Positions 24,346 to 35,411 of a stretch of 64,000 bases of DNA are shown here, piece after piece; position 1 is the stretch's first letter, and every line of letters starts with the position of its first letter. This DNA comes from Fragum whitleyi (taxonomy: Eukaryota > Mollusca > Bivalvia > Cardiida > Cardiidae): NCBI GenBank assembly GCA_948146395.1, contig OX411543.1, positions 67,095,474-67,159,473 on the forward strand, in the 5' to 3' direction. The translations under genes and the position numbers were made by a program. Under the pieces are notes generated by a model. That model was not told where the DNA came from, did no database searches, and worked only from the letters and a program-made list of their open reading frames with translations.

Positions 24346-24970
24346 ATATTGTCCTCCTTAACCATTGGCTTTTCAATGAAACTTGGTATGTTCCTTGGTG
24401 ACTCTTTTTTTCAATCGTACAGGAAATTTTGATTGACTTCTAAATATGGACGTGTGATAGGGGGAGGCATTTTTTTCTCGCCCCAAATATGGGCGTGGCA
24501 AGCCGGGCATTCTTTTTACGCTAAAATTTCAAAAGAACCTTCCTTTCCAAACAATTGGGCCGATTTCAATGAAAGTTGGCATATGGTTGTTCCTTGGGTG
24601 ATCCCTTACTTAAATAGTTTAAGAAATTTTGATTGATCCCATATATTACGGTCACTGGGCGGGGCATTTTTTTCTCGTTTAATTTTAAAAAAGTTCTCCT
24701 CCCAAACCATTGTGTAGATTTCAATGAAAATTGGCTTGGACCTTCCTTAGGTAACCCTTTACTTATATCGTTCAAGAAAGTTTGATTGATCCCCAAATAT
24801 GGGCGTGGCCGCGTAGTGCATTTTTTACGTTAAAATCTTTTGAAATTTTCTCTTCCCGAACCATAAGTCTTATTCCATGCAACTTGGCATGGAATTTCCT
24901 TAGGTGACCCTGTACTTAAATTGTTTAAAAAAATTTCGAGTTATTTGTCATTATTGGCGTATGGGCCAAT
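24346..24970 (+). repeat. Core type D array without ends
   Basis: Four or five monomers of roughly 140 bp with 'CCTCCCAAACCATTG', 'GATTTCAATGAAACTTGGCA', 'CCTTGGGTGACCCTTTACT', 'CAAGAAATTTTGATTGA' and 'CCCAAATATGGGCGTGGC'. Neither terminal hairpin is present in this orientation. It abuts the minus-strand element ending at 24345. Confidence 0.7.
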
Positions 24971-25475
24971 CGGGTGAATATGGTGTTTGATCGATAATAA
25001 TACTGTCCGATATTGTTTAATGCTTAGATAAATTAACCAAGGAAGCATTGATTGCTTAATCTAGCCTTTTTACTCGAGTTTACTGACGGTGCATCACTGG
25101 TACCCCTCCTTGGATAGAATTTGTCAGTTTAAATGTCCTCTTTCAGGGCTCCATGGCGAGTGGTTGAACACTGTTGGTGAAACAAATGACTCTTACATGG
25201 CTACACAAAACATCCAAGATTACTGGCCAAAACAATATTCTCTCTGATAGTGAATCAGAAAATTTCACTTCGCCTTCATTTGTCACTTTACCGTAATAGA
25301 GGTAGAGGTTCCCTAATTTCCTACTTCAAAACTGTGGCCTTCTGTTGTGAAAGAAAACGAATTCCGAATATTTTAGGCTCTCCTTCTAGGATGAAACAGT
25401 TATTAATGGCACTATCCTTGTCGATGTTTTCTACAAACGAAAAGCATCTATTCTCCTTAACCATGATACCTTTTT
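24971..25475. other. No gene recognised (intron)
   Basis: No supported feature. Short ORFs (e.g. 25250-25486) run into the transposon end that follows and show no domain. Confidence 0.4.
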
Positions 25476-26883
25476 TGCTCACCTGAGCACAACGTTAGGA
25501 TCACCATGAGGGCGTCGTCCGTCATGCGTCGTCAACAATTTTAAAAACTTCTCCTCCTGAACCATTGGGCCGATTTCAATGTAACTTTACAAAAATGTAC
25601 CCTTGGTGACCTCTTTCAAAAATTGTTCGCCAAATTCTAATTAGCCCATAAATATGGGCGTAATAGGATGTGGCTTATTTTGAGTTCGAAATTTTTTAAC
25701 ATCTCATCTTGAACACATGGGCCAATTTCAATGAAACTTTACCAGAAAGTTCCTTGGGTAACCCTTTTCAGAAATTGTTCGCGAAATTTAGATATATATG
25801 TGCGGTACAGGGCGGGGCTTATTTTGAGTCCAAAGTCTTTGAGCGACTTCTCCTCCTTAACCATGGGGTCGATTTCAATGCAACTTTTTTCAGAATATTC
25901 CTTGGGTGTACCTTTTCAAAGATTGTTCGCAAAATTTTGATTGACCCATAAATACGTGCGTGACAGGGCGGGGCTTATTTTGAGTAAAAACTCTTTGAAT
26001 GACATCTCCTCCTGTGTGTATATTTCCGTGTATTTATCGTCGCTACCGTAGCACATGCCCATATGATCGACGCCCCCAGAAGACGGCTAGTTGTTAAAGA
26101 GAATTGTACAAGGATACATGACGAAACTACTGCTGAGAACCGCCATGGTTCTTTAACGTGTTCGTTGTAAAGCACCGTCTCTCGGGGCCTGGGTTTAAAG
26201 TCTCACCCGAAAGACAAATAGTTTTTGTTAGTGTGCCAGCCCGGGAATTGAAGGCACACGGGAATTGAAGGAATTGAAGCCATGTCGTCGAACTTCAATG
26301 GTTTGAAGTCCTGTGCTCTACAAACTGAACTAATCAGGCTGACAAACATCTCCTGAAGCACCGGGCATTTTGATCGGTCCATAAAAATGGGCATGACAGG
26401 GCGGGGCTCGAAATCTTTGAACGACATCTCCTGAACCACTGGGACGATTTCAAAAAAACTTTACCAGAATGTTCCTTTGGCGACCCGCTTCAAAATTGTT
26501 CGCAAAATTTTGATTGGACCAAAAATATGAGCATGGCAGGGCGGGGATTCTTTTGAGCCCGAAATCTTTGAACGACATCTCCTGAACCACTGGGCCGATT
26601 TCAATCAAACTTTACCAGAATGTTCCTTTGGTGACCCTCTTTAAAAATTGTTCGCAATATTTTAATTTGCCCATAAATATTTTGCAGGGCGGGGCTTATT
26701 TTGTGTCTCCTCATTAATGAATGGGTGGCCAGGGTCTATTATGACTTTAAATTCTTAGAATAACATCTCGGCTTTAACAATTAGGCAAATATGAATAAAA
26801 CTTTGTCAGAAAGTTACTAAGACGAGATCCACTGGACCAATAAAATTCAGGTGAGCGCTTCAGGGCCATTCTGGGCCTCTTGT
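25476..26883 (+). mobile_element. Hairpin-ended element HE9, core type D, split by a SINE
   Basis: The left end is TGCTCACCTGAGCACAACGT (right half of the hairpin lost) then GCGTCGTCCGTCATGCGTCG. The core is type D: CTCCTCCTGAACCATTGGGC, GATTTCAATGAAACTTTACC, CCTTGGGTAACCCTTTTCA, CATAAATATGGGCGT, GGGCGGGGCTTATTTTGAG. The right end is TTCAGGTGAGCGCTTCAGGG then CCATTCTGGGCCTCTTGT. A SINE (26011-26345) sits inside with duplicated target bases. A LINE fragment starts directly at its right end. Confidence 0.85.
26011..26345 (-). repeat. tRNA-derived SINE, family 2, with target-site duplication
   Basis: Minus-strand head CCTGATTAGTTCAGTTTGTA then GAGCACAGGACTTCAAACC resembles a tRNA 5' half (TAGCTCAGT.GGTAGAGCA). 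Further in are GGTGAGACTTTAAACCCAGG and AACACGTTAAAGAACCATGG. The element is bracketed by ACATCTCCT at 26002-26010 and 26346-26354, a direct duplication of host core D sequence. That fixes both edges and shows it jumped into HE9 after HE9 was in place. Confidence 0.8.
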
Positions 26884-26884
26884 T

Positions 26885-28830
26885 TCAGTATTCCTGTCAA
26901 GATTTATGCACATGAGAAATTAAACTTTAGCGAATGTGTTATCCGCTGCAAAGAGCTTTCTCTTTTCAATTCAGTTTTCGAAACAGTTATCAAAGAAAAT
27001 CTAAAATCAAAGGGGGTAACAGAGGTAAAACGATTGTCCATATAAAAGGATGGAAAAAAAAATAAACCAATGCTTATATTTTGACCTTTTCCTCAACGCT
27101 TTTGCTATCATCTATTAAGGTAGGATTTCATACAATGAAAGTCGACCACCGCATTCCAAATCCATTGCGCTGTTCCAAATGCCGATGCATTGAACATCAC
27201 GTTGACTATTGCCGAAGTCCACCATGTGTATATCAGGGAGATGAAGATAACAGTAAAGATTTGACAGAATCCCATGAAATGTGTCAGCTGCAAAGGGATC
27301 CCATGCATTATTTTCAAAAGATTGATTATTTATAAAAAAAAAAAGATAAGAAAAAAGATTCTTACTTTGAAATGTACAAATGGCATTGATTTTGTTGAAG
27401 CAAGACAGCTTGTTGAACAGGGCAAGAAGTAAAGCGGTGTGTCAGTTAGTTGTGCTTACGTTGTGGCTCCTGCTCCTCACATAAGGAGAACTTTGGTACC
27501 TGTTTCGTTCTTGTAAAACTACTACCACAATTAGTGCCTAATATGGCAGAGGAACTTAAAGGTTTCTTTAAGCTGATATATTGATGCCAAAAAACAAAAC
27601 ACATCCTTTTTTAATGCGCAAAATCAAAATCCATTTTCAATCCCTAGATCAACCCCTTCTTCTAATTCAAAACCGAATACCGAGAAAAATGTCGCTACAT
27701 AACCTAACTCTAAATTGAATAAACCTTCGGCTAAAGTAATCCCAATCCTAAATCTGCTTAGATGGACACAATTGAACGTTTAGAAAAACTTGAAATGGTT
27801 TAACTAAAGAAATAATTCAGATTGATGAATTTTACCCTCCCGCGGTAATTACCCCGAATCACTTTAACGAATTGAGGGTAGGAAGAAAATGAAAAGAAAA
27901 ATGGATCATTATTTAAATGAACCAGATCCTTCGGATGGGAACATAAAACCGGAACAGTGAAAAGATCATCTCCTTGAGTCTAAGGTACTCATTTCAACCA
28001 CATCTATGGATGTTTCGCAATCTAAATAAGGCGAACATCCGGATGCCATTAGGCAAGGTGCGGTTATTGTTAAACTTTCTAATAAAAAATGTATAATTAC
28101 ATAATTCCGAAAATAATGGGTGTTTTTTCTCTCTTTAACCATTATTATGGCGAACAACATTTTACAATCGAATTGTCGGAGCATCAGAGCCAATTTTAAG
28201 TAGCTTAACCTTTTAGTGTTGAAATACAAACCAGCGGCATTTTGCTTACATTTTTAAAGATACAGACAAATTCCCTTCAAGCACCATTCATGCAATTTTA
28301 AAAAAATTATTGGCGAGAAAGCAGCGGGTGGTGTTTGGTCATTGTCAATAACAATGCTACATCACTTGGCGCAACTTGATAAAAACTTACAGGAAATCTC
28401 TGAAAGTATAGCTTTGAACAAAACTGTTACACTTTTTTCGATTTATTTGCTTCCTAGATCTGATTTTATTATCTGATCTTTATTTTGATGTGAGTTGTTA
28501 ACTCTCATCATACCTTGTGGGTATGTTCGAATACAGATGACAAATGTCGTGCTGTAGAAGAGTTCATCACAAGACATTATTTAGATTTGTTGAATGACAA
28601 TAGTTCAACCTATAACCATCCTAAGAATGATTTTTATTCGACATTAGATTTAACTTTATGCAGTCCAGGTATTTTTCAAGAGTTTACCTTGAAAGTCGAC
28701 TGCGATCTTCATGGTAGTGGACATTTTACTACCCATGTCTCGAAACTTGGACCATCGGTCTCTGGAAGCCACAACTTCATGAATCTAATACATAGAACAG
28801 GGTTAAAACCTGTTCTCGAATTATTGTAAG
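26885..28830 (+). pseudogene. Decayed LINE: ORF1 gag-like remains and ORF2 endonuclease
   Basis: ORF1 remains begin with KIYAHEKLNFSECVIRCKE and KSKGVTEVKRLSI. A frame change leads to HRIPNPLRCSKCRCIEHHVD and YC, a CX2CX4HX4C zinc knuckle with the usual Gly before His replaced. A second knuckle is damaged. ORF2 starts at 28148 with MANNILQSNCRSIRANFK (cf. the LINE endonuclease start 'NCRG.RAN') and has early stops. Endonuclease sequence returns at 28515-28829 with LDLLNDNSSTYNHP, STLDLTLCSPGIF and DLHGSGHF, where the catalytic SDH has become SGH. The arrangement fits a Jockey-like LINE; no reverse transcriptase part is present. Confidence 0.83.
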
Positions 28831-30611
28831 ATAGTAATGATAATTCTGGGCCTTTGAAATTTTGAGATGCTTAACTTCCTTTCAGTTTGCTTAGGAAGAG
28901 GTCAAGGAAACGCAGATGGGCAATATATCACCATCGTTTAGACCTGTAGACGTACGGGAGCTGACCGAATCCTCGACAAGACTAAGAATGAAAATGATGA
29001 GCGGTACGGGGTGAAAGATAAGACAAATGAGATAGACATGGGAATGAGAGAAAGAGAATGTGAAAGAGATTGAAAGAAGTATAAACAGACAGAAACGGTA
29101 GCCTGAATAGGAGAGAAGATATAAAATAACAACAGTAAAAGGGACACGACAAAAAGCGGTGCATGACAGAATGGGTGAAAACCAAACAAGGAATGGATGT
29201 TTGATCGTAAGATTTCTCAAATAATGTCTCAAGGACTTTAACAGTGTATTTTTGCTTTGTAGGCATTCAAAACACACGATAATTTATCCTTTTCATTTTG
29301 CCAAGATTGTTTCCTGAAAATAGAACATAAAACTACAGGGATGATCAAAAGATTGGATGTTGAGTAACGCAGAGGTAGCATCATAAAAGTAGTTCAATCT
29401 ATTTATACAAGTAAAAAAGTCTTACACTGTAATATAAGATATGCATATCCAATAAGTTATATCTTACAATATTAGAGTATGCAATATGATAAAGTGTATA
29501 CCTTCCTCCAGTTGAAATACAAGAGGGCAAGTTCAAAGTCATCCCCAATAAAAGATCAATAACCTATAAAGCAATGAAAAACAGGCAAATCTTCCCTATG
29601 AAATATTCTATATATTGTGATATCTACATGATATATTTATCCAGGTATAGGCTACCTCTATTAACAATGAATGAATCAGTTTTCATCGGTAATTCCCAAC
29701 ACTTAGGCGGTTCAAGGTTCATGTGAAGAGTTCTTGAACCAAATTTAATGCTGCTTCTATTTAAAAAAATAAAGAAACAGTTTACCCAGCTAATGAATCT
29801 ATCAAATTGAAGCGGTTGATGAGCACAAGCAGTTGCGATTCATTAAAGGCCCGTCTCATAAGCCAAACCATTATGAACAAGGGATATTTTGTTCAAAACC
29901 AACAACTTAATTAGGGTTTGATACGATTTGTCTGAATTTGATCAGTATGTAGACAAATGTTCCTACTATGTACTACTACTACATTGGATACAAAACTCAG
30001 TCTCAAAGGCTCTTTTGAAACAATCAATTTCCATTTATATTGTCAACATACATATCAAACCGGTTTGATCAGGGTTTTTTGTAAATAGATGGTAGGTATG
30101 TTGCAACATCAAACCATAATATTGTGAAATATTTTCAGCGGTTTATTTCAAATTATAGTTTTTTTTATTCAATGATCTATGTTGAATTACTATTTACAAT
30201 GTAGTTATTATTTTGTGAAATATAAATTGATATATTGCTAAACAACCTTACAGGTATAAAAACTATCAATGTCCATTCATGTTGTGATAACACAAAATAA
30301 CTTACATAGATCTACACGTTTACAAGTTGGAATGACTTATATGTCATCTGTGTTTATAAAAAAAAGTCAAATAAATTGATTGCATGACTATGTTTTGAGC
30401 CCGAGTTTTAAACAAACGGTTGTAGTAATACCTGAATAGTACTTTAGACTGTACTGTGTTTAAATATGAGCCAATTTTATCACACAGTCATGCAGTTTTT
30501 TGTTCTATATGAAATGACCCTTTTCCATAATGTTTTGACTTTACCGCTATAGCTATGTCAGTATTATATTGCTTAACTGCTTGTGCTCATAAAAAGCTTC
30601 ATTTTGATATA
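28831..30611. other. No gene recognised (intron)
   Basis: AT-rich intron sequence. Three overlapping ORFs at 28891-29277 on the minus strand come from a purine-rich strand (GAAAGAG-type repeats at 29040-29110) and are low-complexity, not protein families. Confidence 0.45.
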
Positions 30612-30827
30612 TATAGTTTGGTTTATTTGACCCGAATTTGACGTCTGTGGAAAACGTGCTTAAATAATGATTACCGACAATTTTTTTCAAATAGCAAAAT
30701 ATGTATTACATTCAATACCATCTGCTATGCAATCCTATGAAAGTACGTGCAAAGCCGCGTAGGAATAATTAGATTTCTATTCATCTAAATAACATGGGTC
30801 AAATTCGGGTCAATAAAACCGCTCTAT
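30612..30827. mobile_element. Small MITE-like element
   Basis: The ends form an inverted repeat of about 30 bp: TATAGTTTGGTTTATTTGAC CCGAATTTGAC at the left, and at the right a sequence whose reverse complement is TATAGAGCGGTTTTATTGAC CCGAATTTGACCC. Total length is 216 bp, with no coding capacity. Superfamily unknown; a target duplication could not be decided because the flanks are TA-rich. Confidence 0.65.
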
Positions 30828-30989
30828 AATATACCTGGACATACTGCCTTCTCTTGGCAAATGAAGTACCCTTTACACTTTACATGAACCGTAAAAAACC
30901 CAAGGATATGGCCAATGCATTCGCAGCTGTCCTGAGTTAAGTAAGATGTATTAAAACAGACGATTCGGAACTCGTAAAAAATATACATT

Positions 30990-31550
30990 TGAGCATAAGC
31001 AAAAGGGTTTGGGTCACATTTCTTTTTCTTTTACATTTCACTATTTGGGTCCATTTATTGCAGTCCGTATCACACATGCAATCATACCGATCGGAATTAA
31101 ACAAAGAAAGACCTTGCCCCGATGATCATTTCTGTAAAGTTTTGTGGGTGTTTCGGAGAAGTTGTTTTATATTTAAGCTTTTTGGACAATTATTTGGTGA
31201 CGCGACTGCCCATAGCCCCCCTATAATCATCCCGATCAGAATTAAACGAAGAAATCTGAAAGAGCATGTCCAAAGGACCATTCCGTTGAAGTTTTGTGGA
31301 ATTCTGACCAGTAGTTTCAGCGAAAAGATTTTTTTTATTCTTTATTATATGGGACCATCTTTATTGACGCGATAGCTCATAGCACCCATATTACCAACCA
31401 AATTAGAATTGAACGAAGCAATCATCTGAAAGAGCATGTCCCAAGGATCATTCCTGTGAAATTTGGTTGAATTCTGCCCAGAAGTTTCAGAAAAGAAGAT
31501 GTTTAAATAAAAAGATAACGGACAGACGCACTAACGACGGACACCAGACG
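30990..31550 (-). mobile_element. Hairpin-ended element HE10 remains, core type E (minus strand)
   Basis: On the minus strand there are two to three units of type E core: CTTCTTTTCTGAAACTTCTG, GGCAGAATTCAACCAAATTT, CACAGGAATGATCCTTGGG, ACATGCTCTTTCAGATGAT. The CGTC leader (CGTCTGGTGTCCGTCGTTAG) is at 31528-31550. No terminal hairpin remains: a SINE head starts at 31551, exactly where it would lie. Confidence 0.65.
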
Positions 31551-31790
31551 TCCGTAGTCTAGAGGAAGAGCGTCGGCCTCTTGACACAAAGATCCTTAGT
31601 TCGATTGCTGGTAGCGGCTATCAATCTTGGTTCTTTCATTTACCCACACTTTCGGCGCGAGTACTGGTGAATTTTCCAGGAAGCAGAATCGAGAGGGATA
31701 AATCTTAGTTGCTACATGTTTCCAAAGCCAGTGGAGCTAATAAAACTGGACATCTGGTGATAAATATACATGTAAGGTTAATTTCGGAAT
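31551..31790 (+). repeat. tRNA-derived SINE, family 3
   Basis: The head TCCGTAGTCTAGAGGAAGAG CGTCGGCCTC carries an A-box-like TAGTCTAGAGGAAGAGCG, and CTTAGTTCGATTGCTGG carries a B box (AGTTCGATT). The body has GCGCGAGTACTGGTGAATTT and ends without a clear tail near 31790. It differs from families 1 and 2. A decayed tRNA is less likely, because the second half of a tRNA is absent. Confidence 0.65.
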
Positions 31791-34700
31791 ACCTCAGGCG
31801 ACCTTTTTTCCCTCAAATCGTTTAACTGACTTATACAGTGCTAATACATGTTAATATAAATACAGTTATGCCGTTATTACACTGAAATGACGTTATAATG
31901 ACGAAAGTATCCATCATTATCTTAAACCATCAATTCAAATTTTAGAGACAATATCTCAGGGATAGCAGCAGCCGTCGACTGAGAAAAATCAGTACTAGGG
32001 TATTTTAATGGGGGTCATAGGGGGGGGGGGGGTGTTCGTATTAATCGGAAGTGGTGCTTTTAAGGGCAGGTAGGTATCTTTTATGATTCGTGTATTTTTT
32101 AGCTCTCAGCATGACCATATAAGTGTTTCACTCTTTGCCTATTTTAACAAGCTTCTACGAACGCCAAAGAAAGGCTCTTTTATTCCAACATCTCGTCGCT
32201 CTCAAGTAAGTCCAGCAATTTTAGTTGCAGCACATCGATCGTTAAAATCCAAATTTATTGTTAAAATCTTCATTGCTTTACAAACCTGTAGCTTTCACAA
32301 GTTCCGAGAGCTTTTAAAAGTGACAGATTTACATCCTTAAATATGTTTATGAACTTCTAGCTCTTTTCTTTTTCTTTGTTTCTTTGATGATTGGAGTATG
32401 TTCAGCCTTTCGATATATACATGTATGATATTTTCATCCAGTAAATAACTTCAGTGATACAGTGTCATCGTTGCTTATACTCCAAATAGCTACAACCTGA
32501 GTACACTTAGAGTTTTTCAAAGAAGTGGTTTGAATACAATCTCTCTTAAAGCAACTCGTTGCGTTACTAGTTTTGAGGATAAGAATATATCATTTTTATT
32601 TTGTTTAAAATTGATTATTTATGCTTTGTAAATAAAACGTATTATTACATTACATAAAACGGTTTGTGTACAGAAACATGTATTTTTTTGGCATTTGAAT
32701 GTTATCTCATGCTAAAAAACAGAAATCAAAGATATACAGAAAAAAATTATATTCATTGCAGTTTCTACCAGGCATTCCGGTACGTTGGACAACTGAATGA
32801 AATAGGATGTCATTAGTCTCATAAATTTAGCCACGTGTTTTATTAGATTTATGAGGCTGTACTGAAAATACTCAGAACGTTTGACTGTGGGATCTTGATT
32901 TTTTTACCAATATTATTTGAAACAATTTTCACAAATTCTCTTTATTTCCACAATTTGTTCAGAAAATTTCCTTTGAAAGCAGCTTGGATTAAGTAAAAGT
33001 AACGGGTAAATTTCAGCAATTCAATTTTTTGTTTAAAAAAGTTACTCAAATAATTGAACGTTTTGAGTGTTTAAAGTCATGGTTGAATTTCTTTTGACAG
33101 TTTCGTTTTATCCTATGAACTGCAATAAAATTCTGAGCAACGTGTGCTTTATTAGATTAGAATTAGAAGCAATGTATATACGTATTATGTATCTACGCAA
33201 AGTCAATTAAAACATTTTTGTTTTAACCTCACAAATATAGTAATAATACGCAGAAGAAAATGTCGTTAATTGCAGATTAACCATTGTTTCTACTGCACAA
33301 CGTTTTATGAAATGTAAATGCACTTTTGACAAAAGATCGCAACAAATTTCGTGTTTTTTCCGACACGCTGATTTATTAATTTTGATTATAACTGTGCTTA
33401 CATTTATAGAAAAATATATTTTCTTGCTTTTAGTACATGTACATTCCAGTTCTACCACAACTTAACTTGAACCTTTGTCAAGATCAATTAGACCTTTACT
33501 TATAAACGGAAATGTGAAAATAAATTAAAAGTTATGATGGTTTTTTATGCATGGTCGCGTATTTTCCATACCACGTAACTCGTTACTAATCTTAGGTTAT
33601 TTTTTAACATTTTAATTAAAATTATGTTCAAACAAAGTTTAAACGAAAATGAGCCTGTGCGTATTTGAAATGTTTGTGAGCCACAAACATTGAGAGGCGT
33701 AGACAGCCACAAACGGTAAATATAAAGTCACCTGATGGTCTGCAGATACTTTGAGAACATTTCTATCTACTAAGCGCAAGTGAAGATTCTGGTCAGACTG
33801 TACGGATGCACAGGCTGGTAAGGGTCTTTGCTTTGCGCATATTTGAAATTGTTGGAAATCTCACGTACAGGCTCAAATATCGTTTCATTGGAGCTTCATC
33901 CATGACTTGTCCCATATAGAAATGTAATATATTGAATTACAAGCAATGCCAGCGAACTTTATTTTGTACTGCTTCTTAGCATTTTGTTACTTCATTTTAG
34001 CAGGCTTTTCTTTTGATTTTCTTTCAGCTGAGAACACATTGCACTGAATTGTAAAATGGGCGCATAACAAATAATGTTGAATAACAATTATTTCATGATA
34101 ACTTAAATCGATAGCTTAATACATGTTATGAATACTTTAATTTTATTATGTATGTTTTACATTTTCCTGACCGTAAAACAGGTAAAATTTTGGAATATTA
34201 CTTTTAAACTTACCTTTCTGCATGAATTCTTTTAATCTCAGACAGTGCTTCTATCTCTTTCGAACACAATATTTTTCAACGAAACCTAAATTGTTTTTAC
34301 TTTCCTTCTATTTGTGGCTGGTGATGTTGTAAATGCATGTTGTTATTTAAGAAATTAACAAGTCAATAGTCAAGGTTTTATAACGCCTTGATCTACGCTT
34401 TATAATGAATGCTTGCTGCACGAGTATGCTAGAAGTTTAAGATGAAGTAGGATTATTTTTGTCTGCCACAAGTTTCTAATTTAAAAGAAACAAAATTCGA
34501 CAATGAACGATAAGTACCTGACTTACATTCTGTTTATTTTCATTGAGATTACAGAAGTATGTTAAAGTTTGCCTGACGATAAAGTATACACCAGTTTCGA
34601 CAAAGGTTAGAAATCATTTACTAACCAGAAGTGGCAATATAAAACAGCATGAAACATCCCTTTATATAATCTGCTCTATCATCTTTTATACATATATTAA

Positions 34701-35411
34701 CTTCGTCTGGATAAAACAACGATCAAAGAAAACAGCCACTTTAACCAGCTATAATCTAAAGCATTTGACTCTATTTCAATTTTGATTTTGCATCCTTTTT
34801 TCAAAATTATAATTTTAACTCTTCAGTCAGCTCCATTCTATAAAGACGAACGTGCAAAATGTTAATATTTTCAGGAGATGGGAAAAAGAAAGGGTATATC
34901 ATGAAAATATCCGTCATTATCGTTTTAATTGTTGTCATTAATCAATCATTTAAGAATTACACGAAAACATGGCCATGTACGACCTTTGTTCACTAAGGTT
35001 TTCCCTTGATAAAATGTCGTAGAAACAAAAGGGAATTTAACGCACGAAGCAAAAAAACAAACCAACAAACTATTAAAAGTCTGATTTTACATCAAATGTA
35101 TAGTAAACTGCATGTAAAAATTCCTTTACGGGCGCCTTTGTAGCCAAATAATCGCCTTCTTCTATAAACGGAATTATAATTTTTTCAATATTAAGCTAAC
35201 AAAAATGAATTATCGGATCTTGTTCTTTTCATACTCTTTTAGAACAAATTATTTCGTAAAAAATGATCATCATTAAAATCATTTTTGCAAAATATGCCAT
35301 TTTCGGCGGACATATTCCAACCAATTCCGGTGAAAGGTCGATACAAATTTGACGTACCTGACATAGGGGGACTAAAGCGATTTTTTGAGATGAGTGAATG
35401 ATTATTAATCT
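31791..35411. other. No gene recognised (intron)
   Basis: Long AT-rich stretch with a G12 run at about 32021-32033. ORFs at 32083-32340, 33207-33458 and 34543-34785 have no recognisable domains and no splice context, and I do not call them genes. No repeat ends were seen. Confidence 0.45.

Noticed and set aside
28891..29277. Three overlapping minus-strand ORFs rich in Ser, Phe and Leu that look like membrane segments
   Set aside because: They come from a purine-rich plus strand (GAAAGAG runs). Overlap in several frames shows low complexity, not a protein.
31551..31620. Possible tRNA gene on the plus strand
   Set aside because: A- and B-box-like motifs are present but the 3' half does not pair to form an acceptor stem; called a SINE head instead.
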